A DNA stretch of 64,000 bases from NCBI RefSeq assembly GCF_040822085.1, contig NZ_CP162006.1, positions 868,001-932,000 of the forward strand. The letters are read 5' to 3'. Below the pieces are notes generated by a model, which saw nothing but the letters and a program-made list of their open reading frames with translations, did not search any database and had not been told where the DNA came from. Position numbers and translations under genes: made by a program. Position 1 is the stretch's first letter. Each line of letters opens with the position of its first letter. This DNA is from Rhodoferax sp. WC2427. Lineage in GTDB: Bacteria; Pseudomonadota; Gammaproteobacteria; Burkholderiales; Burkholderiaceae_C. Below, one piece after another: positions 25,765-35,968 of the stretch.

Positions 25765-26613
25765 TTACAAACCGACAAAACGCAGGATGGCATTGGGCCC
25801 GAAGACCATGGCCGTCAGGCCCGCCCCCGCCAGAAAAGGGCCAAACGGGATGTAGCCACCTTCGCGCAGGCCGCTGCTGAACTTCATGGCGATGCCCACC
25901 ATGGCACCGATCACCGAAGCCATCAAAATCATGGGCACCAGCGCCTCCCAGCCAAACCAGGCGCCCAGCGCGGCAAACAGCTTGAAGTCGCCGTAGCCCA
26001 TGCCTTCCTTGCCGGTCAGCAGCTTGAAGAGCCAGTAGATCGTCCACAGCGACAGGTAGCCCGCCACAGCACCCCACAGCGCGGCAAACAAGGGCACGCC
26101 GGTCCACTGCAGCGACGCACCGACCAACCCGGCCCACAGCAGCGGCAGGGTGATGTCGTCGGGCAGCAGGGTAGTGTCCCAGTCGATCAGCGCCAGACTC
26201 AGCAGGGCCGCTGCAAAACCGCACCAGGCCAGGCCGGTGACCGTAGGCCCCCACGTCCAGATGCAGAAAAAAAACAAGGCTGCGGTGGCGATCTCGACCC
26301 CCGGGTAGCGCGGGCTGATGGGCACGCGGCAGGCCGAGCATTTGCCACGCAGGGCCAGGTAGCTGGCAACGGGGATGTTTTCATACCAGCGGATCGCGTG
26401 GCCACAGTGCGGGCAGCTGGAGTGCGGCACCAGCAGGTTGAATGGCTGGGCGGTGGCCGGATCGGGTTCGGTACCCTGCATCTCGGCGTGGTCGGCGGCC
26501 CACTGCCGCTCCATGATCTTGGGCATGCGGTAGACCACCACATTCAGAAAGCTGCCCAACACCAGCCCGAAAAGCCCCCCCAGCAGGGCGGCTGCCCATT
26601 GCATGTCCGGCAT
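25765..26613 (-). CDS. pilD: Type IV prepilin peptidase/N-methyltransferase PilD
   Basis: A 282-residue inner-membrane aspartyl protease that cleaves and N-methylates prepilins. The N-terminal cytoplasmic zinc domain has SSCPHCG and GKCSACR. The catalytic aspartates lie in ALIDWDTTLLPD and MGYGDFKLFAALGAW. Eight hydrophobic segments can be counted. The start MPDMQWAAALLGG overlaps the pilC stop (TGATG). The protein may also process type II secretion pseudopilins. Confidence 0.96.
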   Translation of the reverse strand: MPDMQWAAALLGGLFGLVLGSFLNVVVYRMPKIMERQWAADHAEMQGTEPDPATAQPFNLLVPHSSCPHCGHAIRWYENIPVASYLALRGKCSACRVPISPRYPGVEIATAALFFFCIWTWGPTVTGLAWCGFAAALLSLALIDWDTTLLPDDITLPLLWAGLVGASLQWTGVPLFAALWGAVAGYLSLWTIYWLFKLLTGKEGMGYGDFKLFAALGAWFGWEALVPMILMASVIGAMVGIAMKFSSGLREGGYIPFGPFLAGAGLTAMVFGPNAILRFVGL

Positions 26614-27830
26614 CAGACGACTTGGCCCAGCTTGAAGATCGGCAGGTACATCGACACCACGATGCCGCCGATGATGGTGCCCAGAAACACGATGATGATG
26701 GGCTCCATCAGGCTGGACAAGCCCGCCACCATGTCGTCCACCTCGGCCTCGTAAAAGTCTGCCGCCTTGCCCAGCATGTGGTCGATGGAGCCGGATTCTT
26801 CGCCGATGGAGCACATTTGCAGCACCATGGACGGAAAGATCTTGGCGTTGCCCATGGCCGTGGTCAGGCTGGTGCCGGTAGACACCTCTTGCTGGATACG
26901 GTCGGTGGCGAGCTCGAACACCGAATTGCCCGAAGCGCCACCCACGGAATCCAACGCCTCCACCAGTGGGACACCGGCGGCAAACATGGTGGACAGGGTG
27001 CGCGTCCAGCGGGCGATGCAGGACTTTTCGACCAGTACACCAAACACCGGCAATTTCAGCATGATGCGGTCCATGACCTGCTGCATCTTGATGTTGCGTT
27101 GCCAGGCCTGCATGAAAAAGTAAAGCCCGCCGCCAATGCCGCCAAAGATCAGCCACCAATACCTGACGAAAATTTCACTCACTGCAATGATGAACAGCGT
27201 GGGCGCAGGCAGGTCGGCACCGAAGCTGCTGAACACTTCCTTGAACGCCGGAATCACAAAGATCATGATGACTGCCACCACCACAAACGCCACCACCACC
27301 ACGGAGATGGGGTACATCAGGGCCGATTTGATCTTGGACTTGATGGCTTCGGTCTTCTCCATGTAGACGGCCAGGCGGTCCAGCAGGGCTTCCAGGATAC
27401 CGGCGGCTTCACCCGCTTCGACCAGGTTGCAGTACAGGCTATTGAAGTACAGCGGAAATTTGCGGAAGGCCGCGCTCAGTGAGCTACCGGTCTCCACGTC
27501 CTGGCGGATGTCGTTGAGCAGCTTGGTGACGCTGGCATTGGCATTGCCGCGGCCCACAATGTCAAACGCTTGCAGCAAGGGCACACCGGCCTTCATCATG
27601 GTGGCCAGCTGGCGGGTGAAGATGGCGATGTCCTTGGGCTTGATGCTCTTGCCCGAGCGCATGCGGCGCTTTTTAATTTTGGTCGGAAACACCCCTTGGC
27701 GGCGCAGCGACGCAGTGACCTGGTTTTCGCCCGATGCGCGTGTCTCGCCACGAACCTGCTTGCCGTTGCGGTCCTTGCCTTCCCATTCGAAGACGAATTC
27801 TTTGATTGTGCTGGACGCGGCTGTTGCCAT
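26613..27830 (-). CDS. pilC: Type IV pilus inner-membrane platform protein PilC
   Basis: A 405-residue protein with two T2SSF domains (about 70-193 and 275-397) and three to four membrane helices. The N-terminal segment FVFEWEGKDRNGKQVRGETR and RQLATMMKAGVPLLQAFDIV are typical, repeated in the second half as TRTLSTMFAAGVPLVEALDS. It anchors the PilB motor to the pilus machine. It is 33 bp downstream of pilB and overlaps pilD. Confidence 0.96.
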   Translation of the reverse strand: MATAASSTIKEFVFEWEGKDRNGKQVRGETRASGENQVTASLRRQGVFPTKIKKRRMRSGKSIKPKDIAIFTRQLATMMKAGVPLLQAFDIVGRGNANASVTKLLNDIRQDVETGSSLSAAFRKFPLYFNSLYCNLVEAGEAAGILEALLDRLAVYMEKTEAIKSKIKSALMYPISVVVVAFVVVAVIMIFVIPAFKEVFSSFGADLPAPTLFIIAVSEIFVRYWWLIFGGIGGGLYFFMQAWQRNIKMQQVMDRIMLKLPVFGVLVEKSCIARWTRTLSTMFAAGVPLVEALDSVGGASGNSVFELATDRIQQEVSTGTSLTTAMGNAKIFPSMVLQMCSIGEESGSIDHMLGKAADFYEAEVDDMVAGLSSLMEPIIIVFLGTIIGGIVVSMYLPIFKLGQVV

Positions 27831-27863
27831 GGAATGCCTTAATACGACTAGGTAAGTCCGGGT

Positions 27864-29597
27864 CTATTCATTGCTCACAGCGAGCACTTCTTCCAGCGAG
27901 GTCAAGCCCAGCTTCACCTTGTGCAACCCGGCCTGGCGCAGGGTCCGCACACCTTCGATTTTGGCCTGTTCTGCAATATCCAGCGCACTGCCATCGCGCA
28001 GGATGATGCGCTGGATTTCTTCGGAAATCGGCATCACCTGGTAGATACCCACCCGGCCTTTGTAGCCGTTGTTGCAGGCGTTGCAGCCCACCGGGCCGTA
28101 GGGCTTCCAGGAGCCGTCCAGCTCTTCGGGCTTGTAGCCGGACTCCAGCAAGGTCTTTTGCGGGATGTCGATGAGCGCCTTGCACGCGGGGCACAGGCGG
28201 CGTGCCAGCCGCTGGGCGGTGATCAGGATCACGCTGGAGGCGATATTGAACGGCGCAATGCCCATATTGCGCATGCGCGTCAAGGTGGTGGGTGCGTCGT
28301 TGGTGTGCAGCGTGGACAACACCAAATGGCCGGTTTGCGCGGCCTTGATGGAGATGTCGGCGGTTTCCAGATCGCGGATTTCGCCCACCATGATGATGTC
28401 CGGGTCTTGGCGCAGAAACGACTTCAGGGCCACGGCAAAGGTCATGCCGGCTTTTTCGTTCACATTGACCTGGTTCACGCCCGGCAGGTTGATTTCGGAC
28501 GGGTCTTCGGCCGTGGCGATGTTCACGCCGGGCTTGTTCAGCAGGTTCAAGAAGGTGTACAGCGACACCGTTTTGCCCGATCCCGTAGGCCCGGTGACCA
28601 GCACCATGCCGTAGGGGCGGCCAATGGCCTGCATCACCCGCTCTTTTTCTTCGGGCTCGTAGCCCAGCGCATCGATGCCGAGTTTGGCGCTGCTCGGGTC
28701 CAGAATCCGGATCACGATCTTTTCGCCGAACAGGGTGGGCAAGGTGCTGACGCGGAAGTCGATCACCCGGTCCGGGCCGATTTTGAGCTTCATCTTGCCG
28801 TCTTGCGGCACCCGTTTTTCCGAGATGTCCAGGCGCGAGATCACCTTGATGCGCGAGGCCAGCTTGTCCTTGATGGCCACCGGCGGCGAGGCGATTTCGC
28901 GCAGTTCACCGTCGATACGAAAGCGCACGCGGTAGTTGTGCTCGTAGGGCTCAAAGTGCAGGTCGGATGCGCGCATGCCATAGGCATCGAGCAGCATCTT
29001 GTGCAAAAACTTGACGACCGGGGCATCTTCCACCTCGGTCATGTTGATTTCGGCGGCCTCGACCGGCGTGCCCATGATCGCGTCGTCAAAGTCGAAGTCG
29101 CCGCCGATGATGTTGTCCATCGCCTCACCGGTGGTGACGGCGTTGGCATCCACCATGCGCGACAGCTTGTCGTATTCGGCGATGATCCAGTCCACCCCCA
29201 GCTGGGTCGCAAACTTGATTTTCTCGGCGGCTTCCTGGTCCGACGGGTCGGCGGTGGCAACGATCAGGCGGTTGTTGCGTTTGCTCAGCACCACCACCCG
29301 GTAGGCTTGGCAGATTTTGGCGTCCAGCAGGTCTTTGGGCAGGCGGTGGCGGTCGACCGCGTCGATGTCCAGCAGAGGCGCGGCAAACGCGGTGGACATG
29401 GTGTGCGCCAGGTCCGATGCCGACACCGCCCCGGAGGACATCAGTTCAGCGATGAAGCTGGCGCGGTTGGACTGGGCTTTGCGGTAGATGTCTTCGGCCG
29501 CGCGTTGGCCGAGTTTGCCTGCAGAAATCAGAACCCTTCCCAAGCCGGGAAGCGCAACAGAAGATGATTCTTTGGTGAAGGGTTCGACAGCGGCCAT
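27864..29597 (-). CDS. pilB: Type IV pilus assembly ATPase PilB
   Basis: A 577-residue hexameric extension motor. The N-terminal MshEN-like region (about 1-150) precedes the ATPase core with Walker A GPTGSGKTVSLYTF (about 336-349), Asp box and Walker B DIIMVGEIRDLETAD. A tetracysteine zinc motif is present (CPACKAL ... GCNACNNGYKGR). The ATG at 29597 (MAAVEPF) gives the normal length; the frame is open to 29732 without coding character. It starts the pilB-pilC-pilD-coaE-zapD-yacG series. Major pilin and retraction ATPases are elsewhere. Confidence 0.97.
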   Translation of the reverse strand: MAAVEPFTKESSSVALPGLGRVLISAGKLGQRAAEDIYRKAQSNRASFIAELMSSGAVSASDLAHTMSTAFAAPLLDIDAVDRHRLPKDLLDAKICQAYRVVVLSKRNNRLIVATADPSDQEAAEKIKFATQLGVDWIIAEYDKLSRMVDANAVTTGEAMDNIIGGDFDFDDAIMGTPVEAAEINMTEVEDAPVVKFLHKMLLDAYGMRASDLHFEPYEHNYRVRFRIDGELREIASPPVAIKDKLASRIKVISRLDISEKRVPQDGKMKLKIGPDRVIDFRVSTLPTLFGEKIVIRILDPSSAKLGIDALGYEPEEKERVMQAIGRPYGMVLVTGPTGSGKTVSLYTFLNLLNKPGVNIATAEDPSEINLPGVNQVNVNEKAGMTFAVALKSFLRQDPDIIMVGEIRDLETADISIKAAQTGHLVLSTLHTNDAPTTLTRMRNMGIAPFNIASSVILITAQRLARRLCPACKALIDIPQKTLLESGYKPEELDGSWKPYGPVGCNACNNGYKGRVGIYQVMPISEEIQRIILRDGSALDIAEQAKIEGVRTLRQAGLHKVKLGLTSLEEVLAVSNE

Positions 29598-29637
29598 AAG
29601 CCCAAAATGTAGCAGGTAGCAAAAGGTTACTGCATCA

Positions 29638-30630
29638 TTACCTATTAAGTGGCCGCTGTAAACCGGCCACAGGGGGGACGGCACCCGGTTTCGCTGGTAA
29701 AAACCGCTGTAATTCGTCGGGTAAAGCCGCATGCAACTCTACGCTTTCGCCGCTGGCAGGGTGGCTCAGCTGCAGGCGCCAGGCGTGCAGAAACATGCGC
29801 TTGAGCCCCTGCTTCACCAAGGCCTTGTTGGACTCGAAGTCGCCGTATTTGTCGTCTCCGGCAATCGGGAAGCCCTCGGAAGCCAGGTGCACGCGGATCT
29901 GGTGGGTGCGCCCGGTCTTGATGGTCACCTCCAGCAGGCTGAAGCCCTCGAAATTCTGGGCCACCTTGACCAGGGTCAGCGAGCGCATGCCGTCCGGGTC
30001 GTCCCGGGCCACCACCTTGACGCGGCGCTCGCCGTTGGGCAGCAGGTATTTGTGCAGGGACTTGTCCAGCACCTTCTTATTGGCGGGCCACTGGCCGATG
30101 ACCAACGCCAGGTAGGTCTTGCCAGTTTCCCGGTCGCGGAACTGGTCTTGGACGTTTTTGAGCGCACTGCGTTTTTTGGCCAGCAGCAGAATGCCTGAGG
30201 TTTCGCGGTCCAGGCGGTGCACCAGTTCCAGGAACGGGGCTTTCGGGCGGGCCATACGCAGTTGTTCAATCACCCCAAAGCTGACGCCGCTGCCGCCGTG
30301 CACCGCGACACCCGCAGGTTTGTCGATGGCCAGCAGGTGCTCGTCTTCCAGCAGGATGGGAAATTCGCGCGCCGGGGCGGGCGCGGCGGCCATGGCCTCG
30401 GCTTTTTCGGCCACCCGCTCGGAGATGCGGGTGGGCGGCAGGCGCACCACATCCCCCCCGTTCACCCGCGTGTCGGCCGATGCGCGGCCCTTGTTCACCC
30501 GGACTTCGCCGCTGCGGATGATGCGGTAGACGTGGGTTTTGGGTACGCCCTTGAGGTGGCGCATGAGGAAATTGTCCAGCCGCTGCCCGGCATCATCCGG
30601 GTCGACCGTAATGAATTTGACTTCTGGCAT
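29638..30630 (-). CDS. rluC: 23S rRNA pseudouridine synthase RluC
   Basis: A 330-residue RluA-family enzyme, expected to modify U955, U2504 and U2580 of 23S rRNA. An S4 RNA-binding domain (about 14-75) precedes the catalytic domain; the catalytic Asp is D141 in VHRLDRETSGILLLAKK, and KTGRTHQIRVHLASEGFPIAGD follows. ATG at 30630 has a G-rich stretch (GGGGGG) upstream and gives the family length. It is divergent from rne, the same pairing as in E. coli. Confidence 0.95.
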   Translation of the reverse strand: MPEVKFITVDPDDAGQRLDNFLMRHLKGVPKTHVYRIIRSGEVRVNKGRASADTRVNGGDVVRLPPTRISERVAEKAEAMAAAPAPAREFPILLEDEHLLAIDKPAGVAVHGGSGVSFGVIEQLRMARPKAPFLELVHRLDRETSGILLLAKKRSALKNVQDQFRDRETGKTYLALVIGQWPANKKVLDKSLHKYLLPNGERRVKVVARDDPDGMRSLTLVKVAQNFEGFSLLEVTIKTGRTHQIRVHLASEGFPIAGDDKYGDFESNKALVKQGLKRMFLHAWRLQLSHPASGESVELHAALPDELQRFLPAKPGAVPPVAGLQRPLNR

Positions 30631-30651
30631 GGGGGGTGGGGCGTTAGCACC

Positions 30652-30657
30652 TATAAT
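30652..30657. promoter_or_regulatory. Perfect TATAAT in the rluC-rne gap
   Basis: The consensus -10 hexamer on the plus strand lies 573 bp before rne; TATTAT on the minus strand, shifted by three bases, lies 25-30 bp before rluC with a weak -35 (TTACGA, 18-bp spacing). Either or both may be used. Confidence 0.4.
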
Positions 30658-30949
30658 ATTTTTCACCAGCGTCGTGTCGTAAGTGCTTGATTCACCACAG
30701 TTTAGAGCATTGCATCTACGCCGCTGCGAAGTCGATGCCACCCAAGGCGATCTGCTACCACCCCGAGCAACCCAGGCTCCGTTGGCGGCATAAGTTGATG
30801 GGGCGGGCTGACGCGATGGAAACTACATACGGAATACCCCCCACTTGCCAACCTGTGCTGTAGGCGCATGTTGTGCAACGGATCGAAGCGAGAACTCTTG
30901 TGTTGATGGCGATACTTCAAACCTGCTGGCGGTGGCTCATGGCTCCGGC

Positions 30950-31026
30950 TATAGCCCTGGTTTTTGGCATGGAATCGCCCCTGGCGCGCACCTACTGCGC
31001 GCAAGCAGCTATCAAATCAGTAGCTA
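30950..31026 (-). repeat. Diverged dispersed repeat copy in the rne leader region
   Basis: On the minus strand GCTACTGATTTGATAGCTG is followed by CTTGCGCGCAGTAGGTGCGC and GGGGCGATTCCATG. The left arm is nearly perfect; the centre carries an extra GC hairpin. Confidence 0.6.
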
Positions 31027-31224
31027 TCCCAACCAGCACACCACTCTTCGCTTCCCTCCACCTCCCCCCACTGTCACCCTGTGAGCCCCGGCTTACCTAG
31101 TGCAGTCTGGGGTCATTCCGGCTGTTTCCGCGCGTTGGTTCAGGCATCAATAGGCCCGATTTGGGCCGTATTGAATTGAAGAACATTTCTGGACCCTTGC
31201 TGGTCCAGTCAAAGGAAGCGCACC

Positions 31225-34200
31225 ATGAAACGGATGCTGATTAACGCAACCCAGTCGGAAGAACGCCGGCTGGCGATTGTTGACGGGCAAAAACTGCTCG
31301 ACTATGAAATTGAGATCGAAGGGCGCGAACAGCGCAAGGGCAACATCTACAAGGCCGTCGTCACCCGCGTCGAGCCCTCGCTGGAAGCCTGCTTCGTCGA
31401 CTACGGCGAAGACCGCCACGGCTTTCTGCCGTTCAAGGAAATCTCCAAGCAATACTTCCAGCAGGGCGTGCCGGTCAACCAGGCGCGCATCAGCGATGTG
31501 ATCCGCGAAGGCCAGGAACTGCTGGTCCAGGTGGAAAAAGAAGAGCGCGGCAACAAGGGTGCCGCCCTGACCACCTTTGTCTCGCTGGCAGGCCGCTATG
31601 TGGTGCTGATGCCCAACAACCCCCGTGGCGGTGGCGTCTCGCGCCGCATTGAAGGCGACGACCGGGCCGAGCTCAAGGAAGCCATGGACCAGTTGGAATA
31701 CCCCAACGGCTCTAGCATCATCGCCCGCACCGCCGGTATCGGCCGCAGCGCACCCGAACTGCAATGGGACCTGAACTACCTGCTCAAGCTCTGGACCGCC
31801 ATCGACGGCGCAGGCAAGCAGGGCAAGGGCGCATTCCTGATTTACCAGGAATCCAGCCTGGTGATCCGCGCCATCCGCGACTACTTCAATACCGACATCG
31901 GCGACATCCTGATCGACACCGACGACGTGTACGAACAGGCCCAGCAGTTCATGGCCCACGTCATGCCCGAGCACGCCGCCCGTGTGAAGCGCTACCGCGA
32001 CGACGCGCCGCTGTTTTCCCGTTTCCAGATCGAACACCAGATCGAATCGGCCTACGCCCGCACCGTGCAACTGCCCTCGGGCGGCGCCATCGTGATCGAC
32101 CACACCGAAGCCCTGGTGTCGGTGGACGTCAACTCCGCCCGCTCCATCCGCGGCGGCGATATCGAAGAAACCGCCACCCGCACCAACCTGGAAGCCGCCG
32201 AGGAAGTGGCCCGCCAGATGCGCCTGCGCGATTTGGGTGGCCTGATCGTCATCGACTTTATCGACATGGAAGAGTCGCGCAACCGCCGCGACGTGGAAAA
32301 CCGCCTGCGCGACGCGCTGCGCCAAGACCGCGCCCGTGTCCAGTTCGGCACCATCAGCAAGTTTGGCCTGATGGAAATGAGCCGCCAGCGCTTGCGCCCG
32401 GCCCTGAGCGAAGGTGCTTCGATTCCCTGCCCACGCTGCGGTGGTTCCGGCCACATCCGCGACACCGAATCCAGCGCACTGCAAATTTTGCGCATCATCC
32501 AGGAAGAGTCGCTCAAGGACAACACCGCCTCGGTCATGTGCCAGGTGCCGGTGGACGTGGCCTCGTTCCTGCTCAATGAAAAGCGCACCGAAATCGCCAA
32601 GATTGAGCTCAAGCAGCGCATCAACGTGCTGATGGTGCCCAACAAGACGCTGGAAACGCCCAACTACAAGCTCGAACGCCTGAAGCACGACGACCCGCGC
32701 CTGGACCACATCGAAGCCAGCTACAAAATGGCCGACGTGATGGACGACGCGACCTCGGTCACCCGCCGTTCGCAAGAGCCCACCAACAAGCAAACCCCCG
32801 TGATCAAGGGCGTGCTGCCCGACGCACCCGCGCCGCAAGCCGTGCCCAAGGCCGTGGCCCCGGCCCCCGTGGTGGCCCCCGTCGCAGCGCCTGCGCCCGT
32901 GGCCGCACCGGTGGAAACCGGCTTCTTCGGCTGGTTGAAAAACCTGTTTGGTGCCGCGCCTGCGCCGGTGGTGGTAGCTGCTCCGGTACCGTCTACCGTG
33001 ACCACGACACCCAAGCCCGAAGACAAGCGCGAACCCCGCAACACGCGTGGTGAAGGCGCCAGCCGCGGTGGCCGCAACAGCCGTGGTGGCCGCGACGACA
33101 CCGCCGAACGTGGCGAAGGCCAGGGCCGCAACCGGGGCCCCCGCAATGCCGAAGGCCGCGAGGCCCGCGAACCCCGTGAAGGCCAGGAAGCCCGTCCCGA
33201 ACGTGCTCCGCGCAATGCGGCGGACCGTCCGGAGCGCGCCGAGCGCCCAGAGCGTAACGACGCACCGCGTGCCGACGGCGAAGCCCAAACCCGTGGCAAC
33301 CGTGGTGGCCGTGGCCGTGGCGAGCGTACCCAGGGTCCGCGTGAGCGCTCCGAGGTGGACGGCCAGGCCGTCCAGGGCATTGAAGGCGTGGTGAACGAAG
33401 CCGCTGGCAATGTCGAAGTCGGCAGCTCCGAAGCCCGTGCCGAGCGCGGCCCGCGTAACGCCGGTGAACGTGGCGAACGCAGCCCCCGCGGTGGCCGTGG
33501 TGGCCGTGGCCCGCGTGAAGACGGTGCACCTGCCCAGGGCCGTGACCGCCAGGACGAGCCCCGTCCCGACCTGCGTGAGCCCCGCGAAGCCCAGCTGGAT
33601 GCCAACGGTGAAGCCGTGGCCGAGGCCCCTCGCGCACCCCGCCCAGAGCGTGAACCGCGTGCCGAACGCGAGCCCCGCCCAGAGCGCGAACCCCGTGCCG
33701 ACCGCGAGCCGCGTGAACCCCGCGAGCCCCGTGCCGAGCGCGAACCCCGCATGGACCGCGAACCCGCTGAGCCCGCCGAGCGCCCCGAGCGTCCGTCGTA
33801 CTTCGCTGCCGCCCAGGCTGCCGCGCAAGCCAGTGCCGCCGAGCCCGTAGCGGAATCCGCCGAAACTGCCGACCAGGCCGCCGAGCGCACCGACGAAGCC
33901 CGTCCTGAAGGCGAAGAGCCCCAGCGCCGCGAAAAGCGTTCCCGCGACCGCTATGGCCGCGACCGCAAGGACCGCGCGCCGCGTGAAAACGCCGGTGAAC
34001 CCGCTGCGTTTGTGCCCAACCCCGTGGAATCGGACGCCCAGCCGCAAGCCGAATCCCTGGTGGAGCGCGCTGCAGCGGTGGTGGCCGAGCCCGTGGCGGC
34101 ACCGGCACCCGCACCGGTGGTTGCCGTCGTGGCCGAGCCCGTGGCACCTGTGGTCGAAGCGGTGGCAGAACCCGTCGCCGCTGTGATGGCCGCACCGGTG

Positions 34201-34455
34201 GCCGCACCCGTGGCCGCAGCCAAGCCCGTGTTTGCCCTGCCGACCGCCGAACTGGACCAGCTGGCCCAGAGCTCCGGCCTGCAATGGGTGGGCACCAGCC
34301 CCGAACGCGCCGCTGCCGTCCAGGCCGCCATCGCTGCCGAGCCCATCGTGGTCCACGTACCCCGTGTGCGTCCCGCGGTAGCCCCGGTCCAGGCGGAACC
34401 CCTGGTGATGGTGGAAACCAAGCGCGACCTGGGCAAGATGGACTTGCCGTTCTAA
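31225..34455 (+). CDS. rne: Ribonuclease E
   Basis: A 1076-residue endonuclease and degradosome scaffold. It starts [20 protein letters not shown]. The S1 domain (about 38-118), 5' sensor, and catalytic Mg ligands D301 (VDVNSARS) and D344 (IVIDFIDM) are intact, as is the Zn-link C402/C405 (CPRCGGSG). After residue 540 the tail is low complexity: an amphipathic helix [13 protein letters not shown] (564-576), RGG-type boxes near 607-625, 690-701 and 755-765, and a Glu-Pro-Arg repeat region (about 803-855). The C-terminal segment ([14 protein letters not shown]) looks like a conserved partner-binding motif. SD is AGGAAG. Autoregulation via the long leader is likely. Confidence 0.97.
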   Translation: MKRMLINATQSEERRLAIVDGQKLLDYEIEIEGREQRKGNIYKAVVTRVEPSLEACFVDYGEDRHGFLPFKEISKQYFQQGVPVNQARISDVIREGQELLVQVEKEERGNKGAALTTFVSLAGRYVVLMPNNPRGGGVSRRIEGDDRAELKEAMDQLEYPNGSSIIARTAGIGRSAPELQWDLNYLLKLWTAIDGAGKQGKGAFLIYQESSLVIRAIRDYFNTDIGDILIDTDDVYEQAQQFMAHVMPEHAARVKRYRDDAPLFSRFQIEHQIESAYARTVQLPSGGAIVIDHTEALVSVDVNSARSIRGGDIEETATRTNLEAAEEVARQMRLRDLGGLIVIDFIDMEESRNRRDVENRLRDALRQDRARVQFGTISKFGLMEMSRQRLRPALSEGASIPCPRCGGSGHIRDTESSALQILRIIQEESLKDNTASVMCQVPVDVASFLLNEKRTEIAKIELKQRINVLMVPNKTLETPNYKLERLKHDDPRLDHIEASYKMADVMDDATSVTRRSQEPTNKQTPVIKGVLPDAPAPQAVPKAVAPAPVVAPVAAPAPVAAPVETGFFGWLKNLFGAAPAPVVVAAPVPSTVTTTPKPEDKREPRNTRGEGASRGGRNSRGGRDDTAERGEGQGRNRGPRNAEGREAREPREGQEARPERAPRNAADRPERAERPERNDAPRADGEAQTRGNRGGRGRGERTQGPRERSEVDGQAVQGIEGVVNEAAGNVEVGSSEARAERGPRNAGERGERSPRGGRGGRGPREDGAPAQGRDRQDEPRPDLREPREAQLDANGEAVAEAPRAPRPEREPRAEREPRPEREPRADREPREPREPRAEREPRMDREPAEPAERPERPSYFAAAQAAAQASAAEPVAESAETADQAAERTDEARPEGEEPQRREKRSRDRYGRDRKDRAPRENAGEPAAFVPNPVESDAQPQAESLVERAAAVVAEPVAAPAPAPVVAVVAEPVAPVVEAVAEPVAAVMAAPVAAPVAAAKPVFALPTAELDQLAQSSGLQWVGTSPERAAAVQAAIAAEPIVVHVPRVRPAVAPVQAEPLVMVETKRDLGKMDLPF

Positions 34456-34474
34456 GCCGCTGACCCGGCAATCA

Positions 34475-34502
34475 AAAATGGACCTTCGGGTCCATTTTTT
34501 TT
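34475..34502 (+). terminator. Terminator after rne
   Basis: AAAATGGACC-TTCG-GGTCCATTTT, followed by further T (eight in all): a strong stem with a UUCG tetraloop. Complementary A/T flanks could make it bidirectional toward hemY. Confidence 0.9.
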
Positions 34503-34533
34503 GGGCGCAATTGTGCTACGGTTTTTAACTATG

Positions 34534-34583
34534 GTTTTTGTAGCTTCTTACGCTGATGCTATAAGCGCAGCGTGCCAATTCAA
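34534..34583 (+). repeat. Dispersed repeat copy between rne and hemY
   Basis: TTTTTGTAGCTTCTTACGC, then TGATGCTATAAGCGCAGCG, then TGCCAATTCAAG. It is one of the partial copies with a recognisable hairpin core; the rest of the 180-bp gap shows nothing else. Confidence 0.6.
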
Positions 34584-34682
34584 GCCGCCGAAAATAGGCC
34601 TGAATTTAACAACACATCCCTTTTTGCGGACGGGCCACGCACCCGCCAGGATGAGGCGCTGCACCGTGGCCCGGGGCGGTTG

Positions 34683-35966
34683 TTACAGCCCGGCGACTTG
34701 CTTGTAAGCCGCCTGTGCCGCCGCCGCGTCGCCGCGCTTCTCGGCCAGGTCGGCCAGGGCGCGCCAGGCGCTGCGTTGCAGGCCGGTGTCTTCCAACTGG
34801 TGGACCGACTGCGCCAGCAGCTGCTGGGCTTTGCCCCAGAGTTGGTGGCGCAGGCAGGCCATGCCGGCCAGGTACTGCAGGCGGGCGTCCCGCGGGTTGC
34901 GTTGCTGGGCGGCTTCGATGCGGTGCAGCCAGGGCAGGTCGGCCGGGCTGTCGGCGGCGGAAAAGCCCGCCTCCAGCGCCCGGACCAGCTTGGTGCCAAA
35001 CGCATGCTCTTGCTCAGGGTGGGCCACCATTTGCTCCCAGATGGGCAGCAGCCACATGCGCGCAGTGGCGGTATCGCCTTGCAGGGTAGCCAGGCGCTGG
35101 GCGGCCTGGATGGCCACGTCGGGCATCAGCCGCTCGGCCGGATCCAGCTCGGCCCAGGCGCGTTGCAACTGGGCCGGGTCGTAGGCGGTGGCCAGCAGCT
35201 CCAGCGCTAGGCCGCGCAGAATACTTTGCGCCGCGGCGGGCGAGAAGGCCCGGTGCTTGGCCAGCAGGCGGGCGGTTTCCAGTGCGGGCAGCGTCTGGCG
35301 GGCCAGGCGGGTGGCTTTGAGGCGTACCCGCAGGGCCAGGGTGCGGCGGGCCGCGCCCTGGGGCAGGGCATCCAGCCATTGCATGGCGGCATCGGCATCA
35401 CGGTCGGCCAGGGCCCAGTGGGCGGCGCGCAGCTGGATGCCTTCGCGGGTTTCCTGGGTTTCCAGGGTGTTGCGCTGGGCGGTGCTGTCCAGGGCTTGCT
35501 GCAAGTGGTTGTCGCGGGTGGCTTTGTCTTGCAGCGAGTGGCCGCTTTCGGCGGTGACCAGATGGGCCAGGGCGCGCAGCTTGTCGCCGTGGGCCAGGGG
35601 GTGGCCGCTGGCCAGCAGGGCCTGCTCCTGGCGCAGCGCCAGTTCGGCGGCCTTGCGGGCCCGCAGGAAGCGCCCGGCCAGCAGGTGCGAAAAACCGTCC
35701 AGCAGGGCCGAATGGGTGGCCCGCTCTTTTTGCTGCAGCCGCCAGCGCTGGGCTTGCTGCGGCATGGCGAACAAGGCCGACAAGGCCTTCAGGGCCAGGT
35801 GCAGCGCGATGAAGGTGGCCACGGTGAGCAGCAGCACCAGGTTCAGCGACAGATCGACCCGGTACGGTGGCCAGAACACGGTCACGGTGCTCTGGTTGTT
35901 ACCCGCCAGCAGGGCCACCGCCACCGCCACACCGAACAGGGCCAGGAGCCAGGCAATTGCGCGCAT
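34683..35966 (-). CDS. hemY: HemY-like TPR membrane protein of haem operon
   Basis: A 427-residue inner-membrane protein of the proteobacterial HemY family, not the protoporphyrinogen oxidase of the same name. Two N-terminal membrane helices (residues 3-21 and about 40-62) precede the HemY_N segment FWPPYRVDLSLNLVLLL, then a long region of TPR-like helix pairs (Ala/Leu/Arg rich). Its biochemical role is unclear; a link to porphyrin metabolism comes from its constant position after hemX. It is the last gene of hemC-hemD-hemX-hemY, 2 bp after hemX. Confidence 0.93.
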   Translation of the reverse strand: MRAIAWLLALFGVAVAVALLAGNNQSTVTVFWPPYRVDLSLNLVLLLTVATFIALHLALKALSALFAMPQQAQRWRLQQKERATHSALLDGFSHLLAGRFLRARKAAELALRQEQALLASGHPLAHGDKLRALAHLVTAESGHSLQDKATRDNHLQQALDSTAQRNTLETQETREGIQLRAAHWALADRDADAAMQWLDALPQGAARRTLALRVRLKATRLARQTLPALETARLLAKHRAFSPAAAQSILRGLALELLATAYDPAQLQRAWAELDPAERLMPDVAIQAAQRLATLQGDTATARMWLLPIWEQMVAHPEQEHAFGTKLVRALEAGFSAADSPADLPWLHRIEAAQQRNPRDARLQYLAGMACLRHQLWGKAQQLLAQSVHQLEDTGLQRSAWRALADLAEKRGDAAAAQAAYKQVAGL

Positions 35967-35968
35967 GC

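Larger units (their letters stand above)
30631..31224. other. 594-bp rluC-rne divergent intergenic region
   Basis: No convincing gene. It holds a TATAAT at 30652-30657 that overlaps TATTAT on the other strand, so it could serve either rne or rluC, and a large diverged repeat copy (about 30950-31026). The rne side is presumably a long 5' untranslated leader; E. coli rne has a leader of about 360 nt through which RNase E controls its own mRNA. Three short frames here (30845, 30873, 30702) lack ribosome sites and codon bias. Confidence 0.7.

Noticed and set aside
30845-31100. Short frames in the rluC-rne gap
   Set aside because: They run through a repeat copy, have no ribosome site and no similarity I recognise.
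31147-34356. A 1069-codon open frame antisense to rne
   Set aside because: It mirrors the third-position GC bias and Arg/Ala/Pro-rich codons of rne; the translation is low-complexity Gly/His/Val with no domain, while the sense frame has full RNase E motifs.
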